From Breviolum minutum Mf 1.05b.01 (lineage: Eukaryota > Sar > Dinophyceae > Suessiales > Symbiodiniaceae): a DNA stretch of 64,000 bases. This document shows, one piece after another, positions 10,601 to 19,355 of this stretch. The notes beneath the pieces are model-generated. The model was not told where the DNA came from. It made no database searches and worked only from the letters and a program-made list of their open reading frames with translations. Position 1 is the first letter of the stretch. Every line of letters starts with the position of its first letter. The stretch covers positions 62,001 through 126,000 of the forward strand of contig DF240147.1 in assembly GCA_000507305.1 (NCBI GenBank). Direction: 5' to 3'. The translations under genes and the position numbers were made by a program.

Positions 10601-11071
10601 GCTGCGATGAGGTTGGAAGCCACCATGTCCCTTGCCCTTACCTTGGTTCCTCACAAAGTAAGCCTCTTGTTCTAGTTGTAGGCTTTCAGCTGCAAGGGCA
10701 CATGCTTCTTCATTGGCCATGTCAAAGCCATTTTCACAGATCATCGCAAAGTTCATGACCAAGTAGCCATCCTCCTCATCGTCAAGGACCTGGTCACCCA
10801 CAGCCTCATAGGAGTAGTTGTCGTAGGTCTCTTCAGGGAAGTAGTCAGAGTCCTCCACAGCAGTGTAGCCAGTCAAAGACTGAGAGCGGGTCTCCCAGTC
10901 ATCTTCCAAATCCATCTCAGCATGAAATCCACGAGGCCTCCAAGAGTTCTTCTTCCAAGGCTTGCCATGGCCTTTGGTGTAACCACGGTTCTTCTCCTTC
11001 TCGTGGATATTGGGATGCTGACTCAAAAGTTCCGATGCCACTTTGTCCACCGTGACATCTCCATGCAACAT
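7574..11071 (-). CDS. gag-pol: copia gag C-terminus, zinc motifs, protease, methyltransferase-like domain
   Basis: This 1165-residue open segment contains, in order: a CCHC knuckle (C182, C185, H190, C197); a Ser/Pro/Gln-rich region; two C-x-H...C-x2-C motifs (C536/H538/C555/C558 and C587/H589/C606/C609); an FGEYKGRTFAEAY segment (about 720-733); an aspartic protease active site LDLGCNKTC (D802; DLG instead of the usual DTG/DSG); and a Rossmann methyltransferase-like domain from about 1027. The last shows EIFAG (1035-1039), ECAPWGSWS (Cys1094, matching the PC motif of cytosine-5 methyltransferases) and LLENPW (about 1144, matching ENV). The frame joins gag through a 7-bp duplication at 11062-11075, and joins the next segment by a +1 shift near 7600-7640. 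Confidence 0.9.
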   Translation of the reverse strand: MLHGDVTVDKVASELLSQHPNIHEKEKNRGYTKGHGKPWKKNSWRPRGFHAEMDLEDDWETRSQSLTGYTAVEDSDYFPEETYDNYSYEAVGDQVLDDEEDGYLVMNFAMICENGFDMANEEACALAAESLQLEQEAYFVRNQGKGKGHGGFQPHRSFDISGQVSFQERKARLAQLKAKTECRRCGAKGHWSGDPQCPKSPRKSFGSGARKGSSTTSKGSSSTSAGGGKRDGKQKPRVVYFSMGEEKPEDQGPTQRFAGMALERGGAQVPPPSSLSSPMRLSSTMASSSTSSMAAAPQVGQPGFLGLLDQETLQRAQQLREVSRMQAQQQRHAVVHSPQQDPSAEDLLLRRALDQGVALQQQDPVLGAVFNVLANMEVDEEANQPVASGFDEIEVVKGVTSYEIADVYGQEPIAPGYVRTSEGYVVPIRDAATTEARHRYLDEYLEKVPQDQRDTAEYRDAYQERWSEFVPGHPLFTESDAANLQRWHQKQLQGEPRLPDSRPTPPLPAAAVLQTSGPMPSSTTTAVAVVASGGGCEHKRITKKGTNKYYYMETCLDCHKVIKKEPKEQPKITSVPTTSTGTTPSTCEHHNVSWQGSNGHQWKNTCKDCGFSTSGFYRDGQSGIRRPGAKTRSSKPSSGQSSLQPIGNSNKAAQMFHTCMGDQEGAAELGPGDLHRILDAVIAGTSLTTTSTRPNPSEAQSRTDPDSLGSHPKDYKVVNFGEYKGRTFAEAYGSPGYVKWCEENVCTDSCRGLKELCEYFRQKKREKTHTSYMAIEDDNSESPASEEPGEIHSETDLIAILDLGCNKTCHREKWLRRFQIATSTPEIPLDDQCSTSFKGIGGIVNTNGVRHMNVCFELEDGGLAVGDLKSTELKDSEAPLLLSIADQRKLGLSVQLADTGDKVFSSRLNGYLKVAEINGLLGIRLIPSELALLTLGASPDGVDHAPATLEDTERSPTSTAAPMTSASSPDLAVPEETETFLIIEDEPRKTLTRNQKKYLDSSINEVKAADWGLWSTLRKDQHPPLPKGCKVFLMEIFAGAAVLTSLALSMQLPVAAPVDIKIDGADLLNPKVRSKIEEDIERLDPFCLTFAAECAPWGSWSRLNMTRSPETHDYIQGQRDAWYPCLQWVKKIIKQRLARGRKVLLENPWGSELWSQHTLYLKADW

Positions 11072-11777
11072 GCAACATGGTCCGGATCATGAGCCTCTGG
11101 TCGTCACTGATTCCTGCATTGGTGAGGATCTGCTCTGCTAAGATCACATCAGGAATTTTCAGCTCAGCATCGAGGTTGTTCAGGGCCATCCACCAAGCAC
11201 GTCTTCGGGCGATGTAGCTTGACATGGGTTCACCATGCTGCCTGGAAAGCATGCCGCCTTCCTTACTTCCAGCAGCATAAAGTTCTCTGGCTTCCTGGGT
11301 CTTCCTCGGCTTCAAGCTGTCGTGGAAAACCTGCAGCAGCTTCTTGGGTCCATCCGATGCAGCCAACTGAGCAATCTCAATCTGCTGCGCCAGACGAAAG
11401 GCTTGTCCCCTGAGGCCCTCCACAAGCCTCAATCCAAGTGGCCCGAGCTTCTCCACCTCGGACTTCTCCATCTTCGCTTCCTTGGCAATGCGGGTGTTGA
11501 CACGGTACGTGTACTCAGCAAGGAGCGTCGGGTCACCATTGAACCGGGGGATGCCAAACTTCCCTTCTGTGCCACCAGCCAGGTCTTCGAGGTTCGTAGT
11601 GCTACCTTGGACACCATTGTTGGGCTGATATCGCAAGGTTTCCAGAATCGCTGACATGGCTCGCAGCGAACTGGCAGAGATCGAAAACAAGCCACCAAAC
11701 GTGGCTCCGCTACCAGTTTGAAAACTGAAGCGGCCAAACTCTAGCGCCTCTTTTGGCACCACATGCGCTTGAGCCAC
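10917..11777 (-). CDS. gag: copia gag N-terminal part
   Basis: This 286-codon frame carries the gag capsid-like region, rich in charged helices (for example EYTYRVNTRIAKEAKMEKSE). It is open from inside the 5' LTR through the primer-binding site. No ATG occurs before residue 41 of the open frame, so translation probably starts at the ATG at 11657, or earlier at a GTG/CTG. A tandem duplication of CATGCAA (11062-11068 and 11069-11075) throws it into another frame; the homologous protein evidently continues in the frame ending at 7574. The part between 10917 and 11062 is out-of-frame read-on. Confidence 0.82.
   Translation of the reverse strand: MAQAHVVPKEALEFGRFSFQTGSGATFGGLFSISASSLRAMSAILETLRYQPNNGVQGSTTNLEDLAGGTEGKFGIPRFNGDPTLLAEYTYRVNTRIAKEAKMEKSEVEKLGPLGLRLVEGLRGQAFRLAQQIEIAQLAASDGPKKLLQVFHDSLKPRKTQEARELYAAGSKEGGMLSRQHGEPMSSYIARRRAWWMALNNLDAELKIPDVILAEQILTNAGISDDQRLMIRTMLHVAWRCHGGQSGIGTFESASQYPREGEEPWLHQRPWQALEEELLEASWISC
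11062..11075. repeat. 7-bp tandem duplication breaking gag
   Basis: CATGCAA occurs twice in direct succession. Seven extra bases give a +1 shift exactly where gag coding changes frame, so one copy is most simply an insertion. Confidence 0.8.
11701..11715 (-). promoter_or_regulatory. Primer-binding site
   Basis: Two bases after the 5' LTR the minus strand reads TGGTAGCGGAGCCAC. A TGG start is the complement of the CCA tail of a tRNA, and TGGTA-C-GAG resembles the initiator-methionine site used by many copia elements. The site lies inside the open gag frame. Confidence 0.8.
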
Positions 11778-11851
11778 AGTCAGGTGGCGATCTCATCAAG
11801 TTGGCAAATGTCATGCCCAGTGCAAATGCATGTTCCTAGATGGATTTCACA
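11718..11851 (-). repeat. 5' LTR of the copia element
   Basis: This copy is identical by eye to 3503-3636. At 134 bp it is a short LTR and must hold promoter, R region and poly(A) signals; no TATA or AATAAA motif is obvious, as expected for dinoflagellates. The open gag frame begins within it. Confidence 0.92.
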
Positions 11852-11856
11852 ATTGT
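11852..11856. repeat. Target site duplication of the copia element, right
   Basis: ATTGT, matching 3498-3502 exactly. Confidence 0.85.
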
Positions 11857-14480
11857 AAAGACAAGGACAAAAATGCAAACACAAAACACGTTACTAAGTG
11901 CCAATTGAGAAAAAAGCACCTATGCAATTGCTCTTGGCAACGAAAGTTTCACACGTCCATGGTCACGACTACCATTTTTTGTGGGGTCACCAAAGCACCT
12001 GCGCCATTTCCACTACCGCTCTGCCGCCACACATCTCCAACCTGACAATACGGAGCTCTGGCAACGCCCGAGCACAGCGCAGAACATCCGACAGAAATCA
12101 TGCATTCTGAGCTTAGCCAAAAGAATTTTCCCATGTTCACATGAAAATGCAGGCAGGCTGGGGCCTTGCTGCGGCAAAACCGCAAATCCTTGGGAGCAAA
12201 ACTGCAACTTGTTGGGTCAAAACTCATGTCCCTGTGGGCAAAAGGAGATTCTGGTAATGTGCAAATAAGAGGAAAGAAGAGAATGAAATCACAAACTCAT
12301 CAATCCAAATCAACCCACATCACCACAGTCACCACCATTGTTTCAACCTCCAAACCAAAATCTCAAGTAACCGAGGCACAAAGCCACGGGCTTTCCATCT
12401 CCCAAACGAGCACACTGGGCACAAGCCATCCCCAGCAGAGCGCCATCCAGTTCTTCACCCGACCTTCACGAGTCACAACGACATGGAAAAACAAAACACC
12501 TCAATGACAGTCCGAGATCTTGCATGGAAGCCCCCAAGATTTTGAATCGAGATTTCAAACTGCCTCATGTTTCCAAACCTCAGATGATGTTAGTAGATAG
12601 AGAATTCGTGAGAGGTGAAGATTCTAAAGACTGCGACGACACAAAAAAGAAAAGTACGGTAAACTCATCATTGGTGCCAAAAACGTGCTTGACCTGGATG
12701 AACGATGAAATGATGCTCAGAGTCGTTCCGTCTCCCCACGCTGATTTAGACTTTGCCTTTTACAACTGTTTGTGGTACGAAAAAAATTGAATCACAAGCT
12801 TGTGTAAAAGAAAGACCTTGGACACTCATGTGTTGCTTCCGGAAAATCACAGCAGATCTTCTTGCTTTTGAATTGATTCAGCGATTTTATGGTTTAAAAA
12901 AAAACGCGTTTTGATAACCAAACATCAAGCCATGTCCAGCCATGCTCCGCTGTGCCTCTCCAAACCCAGCAACGCTCCTCGCAGCTCTGCCAGCTCCTCC
13001 AGAAAACAACTTCATGGCAATCGAAGACACATAACACTGATGTAACCAACGGACCAACACAAAGTGGCTCTAATTAAAGGATTATCGCAAGCACAATGAT
13101 GTGTGATGCATGGTTCATGACGTCAAATCTATATATAAAATGAATCGAAATTACACAATGCCATTTCATTTCTATACAACTCTACATATCTACTCATTAG
13201 AACACTTGTGGTAAGCAATGGCCCTGATGCCACTTGCCTCCTAAAGCAATTTGCAAAGGTTTAATAGCTAACTTGCCACATCTTTCCACAAATCTCCGTA
13301 GGCGTCGCAATGCTTTGCGATTGCCACAGTCGCAGCAGCAGCCGCCGTAAGGTCCCCGGGGTGGCGACATCGGCCGGCCGTGTGACGGGGGGCGTGCCTT
13401 GTCACACAGTCACACTGTCACAGAGTGTAAGTCCTTTCCTTTAGGACACAGGACACAGAGTTAATTATATACGTGCGACGTAATCGTAATTACTTCGATT
13501 GACGTTTCTTTTCGTTTGTTTTCTTAGAACGTTTCCGCTTCCCCCACCTGGCTCCACCCGACCGACGGGATGCGGCAAGTTCCGGTCACGGCGCGGTGGC
13601 ATGAAACCCGAACCCGGCACACGGCATGCCGTGAAAGCCGAAGTGAATTTTCGATATGCCGAGTTGCTGTTTTCACTTCGGCTATTTTGGTGGATTATCG
13701 ACTCGCGAGGTTGCTGTCATTGCGTGTCATTGCAGTCAAAACGTCAATAAGACTTCGTTTCAATAAGCCAGGAGCAAGTGGCAGCTGGCGAAACAAAGTA
13801 TGCAAAACCTTTCTCTTTAAGTGTCATGTGTTGCCTTTGGCAAATTATCAAAAGATAAAAGTATATAGGCTGGAAATGGCTGAAACCGATCGCCACTTCT
13901 CGTCGTGCACACCATGTCGCGATCTGAGAGGTATACCCTTAACCTTGAACAGAAGCAGCTGTGAAAAAACATACTTCACAAATTTAGACAACATTCACCG
14001 TAATACGAGACAAGAAAAGCTTGATTCACCGGCCAGGGTCAGGATTACAGGACTTGACATGACTTGACCTCACGCCTGATATGAAGGCAAAGTCCATCTC
14101 TTGGAGTCCAAGACTTCCAAATGTACCTCGGAGTTGACGGGTCGATAAATCCGACTCCGACTCCGAATCCTTGTCATCGAAGTTGTTGAAATCTGGTTTG
14201 GGGATCACAGCTACATAGAAGATGAACAATGATGAACAGCTCTGGAATCAGGTTGCACCTATTAAATATACACACTCGTAGACAACATGTGAATACTGCG
14301 AAGTTTCTCGTTATGCTTCTCAAGTTTCAATCTGACCGAGGCTGGGTTTTTGGACGGTGTTTTTCTCAAGGTGCCGTCCCCAGAGCAGGGCCTTGCAAAA
14401 TGTCAGGAATGACGAAGTTGTGAATCGATGATGCCTATGCTTTCCACTTCCTTCAAATTTCCTGAGAATCTATCAAGCAT
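11857..14480. other. Mostly unassigned sequence
   Basis: No convincing gene. A GC-rich patch at 13310-13400 and an open + frame at 13570-14067 (165 codons, no motif, irregular composition) were inspected and not accepted. The minus strand near 11990-12100 has alternative open frames with a possible CAG|GTGC donor, but no consistent reading. Confidence 0.4.
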
Positions 14481-14855
14481 ATGGAAGGATATCGAAGGAT
14501 CTGTGAAGCTATCAATCAAGAACACCAGCAAATGCTGCACTGCAAAAAACAAAGGCAAAGATTCAGCATGAAAGAATGTCAAAGAATTTCAGAGTGTGAG
14601 ATTCCGAGCTCACTCGTTTTTTATCGTTTTTTCATCCTGAGTGTGGGACACATCGCACAGCACCCGATCGAAACGAAAAATCTCTCGCACCTCGGAAGGT
14701 CGAAGACCGACACGAAGCGCTACAAATGTCGTTTCCGTCAAGTCGTCGTCGCGGGCGAGGCGCCCCGGCACCGGTTGTTTCGCCTTCTGAAGGTCTCAGA
14801 CCTCAAAAAATGCGATGAGTTTTTCGACGTTTTTCATGTGAACAAATATTGTTGA
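14481..14855 (+). CDS. Small open frame, unknown
   Basis: An ATG-to-stop frame of 124 codons. The second half (around RSKTDTKRYKCRFRQVVV and RLFRLLKVSDLKKCDEFFD) is basic, with GC-rich codons, and looks more protein-like than the first half. It could be the last exon of a longer gene with an acceptor within the frame. No domain is recognised, and chance openness cannot be excluded. Confidence 0.22.
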   Translation: MEGYRRICEAINQEHQQMLHCKKQRQRFSMKECQRISECEIPSSLVFYRFFILSVGHIAQHPIETKNLSHLGRSKTDTKRYKCRFRQVVVAGEAPRHRLFRLLKVSDLKKCDEFFDVFHVNKYC

Positions 14856-15075
14856 ACCTGCTCCAATACAAAAAAATATACAAACTAAAAGTTTTTGTTC
14901 CTAAAATATATCGTATGACAATAATAACAATAAATTAATTTATCAATAATAATATGAATAAATTTGGAAACGCGTTTTGCTCTTTGCATCTCTTTGCTCT
15001 CTCGTGTCATCTCGAATCGAGAGGTCTTGGCTCGCAGCTCGACATCTCCGGGAAGAATTGGGCATCACAATTCAC

Positions 15076-15200
15076 CTGACGAGCTGAACGGAGAGCAGCT
15101 GCTACAAACATGTCTCCATCTTTTGAAGTCTTTTTAAATCCTTCCATTTTGGGGATCTCATTGGATACTTCTCCATATCTTATCATCTTATCCATGCTTC
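15076..15200 (-). CDS. Candidate exon, unknown protein
   Basis: A pyrimidine-rich acceptor (TTTTTTGATTCAG) and a CAG|GTGAAT donor flank 125 bases, open in one frame (2 nt + 41 codons). The peptide begins SMDKMIRYGEVSNEIPK and ends MFVAAALRSARQ. The frame also stays open past the donor to a stop near 15007, giving a terminal-exon alternative. Another candidate exon lies 82 bases upstream on the same strand, but its phase does not join directly. No family is recognised. Confidence 0.45.
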
Positions 15201-15281
15201 CTGAATCAAAAAAAGAAAGTTCTCTCTCTACTGAGCTAAGGCTGCAGCCACAACCATGCACGGTGACCCCAAACGGCCCAC

Positions 15282-15337
15282 CTGACCAAGGCAAAATTTC
15301 ACTCTCTCAAACCTTTCCATCTTGGATCCATGAAAGC
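15282..15337 (-). CDS. Candidate small exon, unknown protein
   Basis: Fifty-six bases between TTCTTCAG and GGTCAG|GTGGG encode a peptide ending KMERFERVKFCLGQ. Splice signals are good on both sides. It probably belongs to the same gene as 15076-15200, with an unseen connecting exon because the phases (0 out, 1 in) disagree. Confidence 0.35.
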
Positions 15338-16162
15338 CTGAAGAATCTCGGGTGCAAATCTGGTGTTTTCCAGGATTTCCAGTGTTAACTTAAACATCAA
15401 CCCGTTCGCCGGCCATCCGTCGGCACCTGGTGTGCCAACATATTCGCACGTCTCCACTGAAGTTCATTAGCCAAGATCTGAGCATGCCATGACATTCAAT
15501 TTCAGGCTCCAAATCCGTGAAAAAGAAGTGCATGTGAACAAATTCACGTCCATTGAATTGGGTGGCTCAGCTTGTCTACAAATTTCCACATGTCGAAAAA
15601 TTATCTGATTGTACCGATTTGTACACGTTTGTACCTGGTTCCTGACATGAGTCATATGAACTAATCTCGGAGAAATCTTCGAAATGCTGCACCAAGCGCA
15701 ACTTCCATATGCAGCACTTAGGCTATCCGTTTGCCTCATCCCTTTACCACACTCAAAAGTTCAAAAGACATACCAATCCCAAGTTCCAAGCAAAACCACT
15801 TGGAGGGACTCCTCTTTCTGCTTGTGGCCAATGCATGACCTGGCGAGATGTCGGATGTTTCCTTTCAAACTTCGAGGTTTCCAATGTTTGTTAAAATGTT
15901 TGTCAAACTTCTAATGTTTCCAGTTTCCAAGTGTTTGTTGAAAACACATGTCGGTTTGCCTCCAGCATTTGGAAAGTCTTCGAGCCAGGCGCCTGAGGCC
16001 ACTTGAAACGGCAGAAACGGGTCCGGGAGGCATTTCTGTACAGAACTGAGTTGTCACAAATGGAATTGCCAATGGAAATGAGTTCAGTTCATGCAAATGC
16101 AAAGTTTAAAAAAAAAAACGAGATCCTCAGAGTTGCAACAAAATCCTCATCAACAACGACTC

Positions 16163-16314
16163 TCACAAGCTCGGCTTGTGCGGCACCGCGCAAAGATCCA
16201 GCACCGTGTGGTGAGGCTCGACACCTAACGGTCCAACGGAGAACCCGTGGCGACTCGGCATCGAAGGGAATCGAGGTTCGCACCCAAGAACAGTGGTGGG
16301 AGCATGCTCACCAC
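16163..16314 (-). CDS. Candidate terminal exon, unknown protein
   Basis: After an acceptor ending TTGCCGCAG, a frame of 2 nt plus 49 codons ends in TGA. The peptide contains HAPTTVLGCEPRFPSMP and HTVLDLCAVPHKPSL. Codon third positions are GC-rich compared with the flanking AT-rich DNA. Another frame on the same strand is also open here (16089-16283), so the frame choice is tentative. No domain is recognised. Confidence 0.35.
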
Positions 16315-17043
16315 CTGCGGCAAATTACACAATTCATACGATTCATATGACACAATCACATAATGACACAAAAATCTATCTAGTAATGAGTATATCATTA
16401 GTAACACTACGTAATAATGCAACAAATTGCAACCATGTAACATTCAAAGGACCTCATTTGGACGCTAGAGCTGAAGAAGCTTTGTCGCAAGGTTCGTCAA
16501 GACATCTTACAAATGATGAACCAATTCATGACGAAATGATAGGAAATGATAGGAAATGAATGAATGAAAACAAATTTGTCCCCACTTTGATGCGCTTTGT
16601 CTCCACTTTCCCATCCCATTGTCCGATTGTCCCGTAACTTCAGCACTTTTGACTGCTTCCAGCATTCGAATTGGTGGCTTTACCTCCAAAAATCGAAATG
16701 CGGTGTGATGTGCAGCTTACAGCTGCTTTGAAACTTCATGTCAAATATGCTGTCATATTGTTCTCAGTGTCACACACACATGATCCAAAAATGATTCAAA
16801 TGCATGCTCATGAATGGAAATCATGTCACGGCTGGCAACGTACAATATAATCCATCTCAAGGACTTTGCCCTGTACCGTAGCTTTTGCCACTCACTGTCA
16901 ACTCATCCCTTGGAATGACGCAACAGCGCAACGTGTCTCTCAACACAACTGAGATGGATGTTGACCGGAATTTCAACACATTTTGTGGTCTTTCAACCCC
17001 GAATCTCCGAAGGATCCCCTCATAGCACGATAAAACACGTCAA

Positions 17044-17091
17044 CACATTCCATACATTCCATACATTCCATACATTTCATACATTCCATAC
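17044..17091. repeat. Ten-base microsatellite
   Basis: About five units of ACATTCCATA with one variant unit. Confidence 0.8.
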
Positions 17092-17558
17092 CACATCCTC
17101 GAAAACATCCTCACATCCATCGAGTCCAGGACGTGATGGCCGGAGCCATCCACGAAAAGCGATATGCCACGCAGCTCAAAACGAACAAAGAAACCTCGTG
17201 GATTTCATCCACACCCCAAAAAATCAACAAAATCCACACCCCAAAAACTTTTCATTATACAATTCATTTAGATGTATCTGAGTCTATTAGTTTGGAAAAT
17301 GACATGGAAATAAACATGTTGGAGGGAAACCTTCATGTTCATCGATTTCCTCGACTCGACAGATTTTGAAAGCACTCAAGTGTCAAACTAGAAAAATGCC
17401 AGTCTAATTGTTCTGGATGAAAGCTGCCCTACCAGTTTTCTTCCAGAGTGTCCAAGCAATTTTCAGGTCATTAGTGTCATTTGCGCACAAAATCAGAAAT
17501 TGCTCTGAATTTTGCATCAATTTCCACCGGTAGATTTCAGAAACTGACTCTCTTCTGT

Positions 17559-17633
17559 TCAGGCCAAGACCATGAAGGCCACGGAGACGTCGAAGAAAAA
17601 ATTTCTCAGAGCTTGGGCAAACCACGTGGCGAC
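17559..17633 (-). CDS. Last exon of an unknown two-or-more exon gene
   Basis: An acceptor ending CGTCAG is followed by 24 codons and TGA. The peptide is hydrophobic and aromatic (VATWFAQALRNFFFDVS, then AFMVLA), as in a C-terminal membrane or core helix. It joins in phase 0 to the exon at 17923-18057, which ends GCAGAG|GTGAGA. The matching phases and good signals support a real gene. The family is not recognised. Confidence 0.5.
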   Translation of the reverse strand, partial: VATWFAQALRNFFFDVSVAFMVLA

Positions 17634-17922
17634 CTGACGATTTCTTTCTGAAAGTGGTCACCCCACCATCAGTGCTACAAATTTCGTGGGGCGCCCTTCG
17701 AACCTACGTTATGTTCAAAAATGGTGCCTGCCAAACACAATATATAACGAATGCAAAAAAGGTCTGGTGAAAAGCAATGATTCTGTCAATCCACATACGC
17801 AATCTGACACAGAATGCTCAGCGTATTCCATGTTCGGATGTTTGGGTTAGTAGTTAGGATAGTCAGGAGTATTCTTGTTTTGAATCTTCTTTGACGTGCT
17901 TCAAGTGCCAACATGCTCTCAC

Positions 17923-18057
17923 CTCTGCTTGCGGGTCGTCCGACCACTTGAAGAACACAGGGTTAGCCGCCACGACCTTGGCAGCGCAAAAACCTCCGTC
18001 GCAAAAAAGCCATGGAATGCTCCTGGTTGAGGGCCCAACACCATACAAGGTCTCCGC
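17923..18057 (-). CDS. Internal exon of the same unknown gene
   Basis: Exactly 45 codons between CACATTTCAG and CAGAG|GTGAGAG. The peptide includes AETLYGVGPSTRSIPWLF and then KVVAANPVFFKWSDDPQAE. Both frame ends are phase 0, joining cleanly to 17559-17633. Upstream exons are not identified with confidence; the hydrophobic frame at 18431-18766 is one possibility. Confidence 0.5.
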
Positions 18058-18430
18058 CTGAAATGTGACACATCACGGGTCCACAGAGTTGGGAAAAGAT
18101 GCACATTGACTCACAGCTCAACACAGCCTGTCGAACTGCCAAGCGATAGAACGGCACATCCTGGTGTTCAAAGTGCATTAACAACATCAACGAAAACACA
18201 ACGACAAGAACACGTGCAAACCCATGATGTCAAAACCTGTTTTGCACAACATCCCATGGCTAGGACTGACGGGTATGTCCGTGAATCACGAAGGTGGCCC
18301 GTTGAGAAATCTGAACGAGCAAGTAGAAAAAACGTGTGGAAACAACCCAATGTTTGGAAATGAATGCGCTTAAGTTCTTCTGTCCATGCCACGTGCCAAC
18401 CTGTGTCAACCTGGCACGTATCTCATCCAT

Positions 18431-18766
18431 TCAACACGCGACCCGTTTACTTTGCGCAAGATCCGCTGCTGTTGCTTGGACCGCTGGGAAAAGCATAATT
18501 CCCCTTTTGCGCCGGAATGCGTACCAACTTTTCTGCCCTCTGAAACTGCGCTTTCCACAACTAACTCTAGTAAGCACTGCACAAACTTCGCCAAACATGA
18601 GGACCACCACACCACAACAAAAAACAACCGCGACCGCTCCAGCTACCCCTACCGCGAAAAGTGCAGGCGAGACTTGCCTCAAAATCACCAACAGCGCCCC
18701 GCTTCTCAAAAAAAGGCTCTTGAAGGAGATTTCGTGAATCAAAGTACTCACAGATGCTTTCAGCAC
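18431..18766 (-). CDS. Possible membrane-segment exon
   Basis: An open minus-strand frame with a long hydrophobic stretch (around ALFAVGVAGAVAVVFCCG and VVVLMFGEVCAVL) that would form one or two membrane helices, followed by a basic segment. A TTTTTTTGAG acceptor stands just before the hydrophobic part; no clear donor was found. It could be an upstream exon of the 17559-18057 gene or a chance frame. Confidence 0.22.
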   Translation of the reverse strand: MLKASVSTLIHEISFKSLFLRSGALLVILRQVSPALFAVGVAGAVAVVFCCGVVVLMFGEVCAVLTRVSCGKRSFRGQKSWYAFRRKRGIMLFPAVQATAADLAQSKRVAC

Positions 18767-18901
18767 ATTTTCTCAGAAACTAGATGAACTTGGGGGTTCT
18801 TCGTAGAAATACATCATGTCATCATGTAATCATGTCAATGTTAATGTTAAGTCAAAGCCAGGGTCATACGGTCATAGCTGTCATAGCTGTCATAGCTAGA
18901 T

Positions 18902-18990
18902 TCAAGTGACTCCAGTGGTCAAGTGGTCCTCGTCTGCCAAAACTCGAATGGCTCGATCGGCATGCGGGTGGCCCCAAGCCTGGACACACT
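18902..18990 (-). CDS. Candidate terminal exon, unknown
   Basis: After a TTGGATTCAG acceptor, 2 nt plus 28 codons end in TGA. The peptide ends RAIRVLADEDHLTTGVT and codon usage is GC-rich at third positions. No upstream partner exon is certain. The family is unknown. Confidence 0.3.
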
Positions 18991-19355
18991 CTGAATCCAA
19001 GAATAACATTTTTTTTAAGCACATCATGTTTTTAATTTTCAACATACTCCAACATGAACTTGGGATTGCAGTCGAGGGGCACCACAGCGAAAGTCTGATG
19101 AAGTCAGAGAGCAACAGTCCTTGGGTGTTGCTGGGTAAAACAAGTGTGGTCGCCATCGTGTCCGAGGTCATGTGATCATCTTACGGGCATCTTTATGTCT
19201 TCTTATAGATTCTTATAGTATGTCTATGTATGTCTTAGTCATTTTTGCTCATGGGACTGTTGAAATCCGGAGTCTCATGTAAAAATTTGCAGAAATCGAG
19301 CGACACAACCAGCCACATTTTGCATCACACTTTAGCGCACGGCAGATGTGATGCA

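Larger units (their letters stand above)
3503..11851 (-). mobile_element. Complete Ty1/copia LTR retrotransposon
   Basis: This 8.35-kb element has every structural landmark: identical 134-bp LTRs, a 5-bp target duplication, a primer-binding site complementary to a tRNA 3' end, and a polypurine tract before the 3' LTR. The domain order is gag, zinc knuckle, protease, methyltransferase-like domain, integrase, reverse transcriptase and RNase H; integrase before reverse transcriptase defines the copia (Pseudoviridae) class. The identical LTRs point to a recent insertion. The polyprotein is nevertheless split by four frame changes, all in the +1 direction (near 11062-11075, 7600-7640, 7105-7109 and 6906-6908), so this copy is either defective, carries assembly indels, or depends on other copies for its proteins. 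Confidence 0.93.

Noticed and set aside
11981..12227. Minus-strand frames with a CAG|GTGC donor and leucine-rich look
   Set aside because: The Leu-rich frame has no acceptor before a stop codon, and the frame with an acceptor has no protein character.
13570..14067. 165-codon + frame
   Set aside because: Irregular composition, no motif, no splice or start evidence; likely a chance frame in a GC-richer patch.
16873..16892. ACCGTAGCTTTTGCC resembling the dinoflagellate spliced leader
   Set aside because: Only the first eight bases fit; the conserved remainder of the leader and a donor site are missing.
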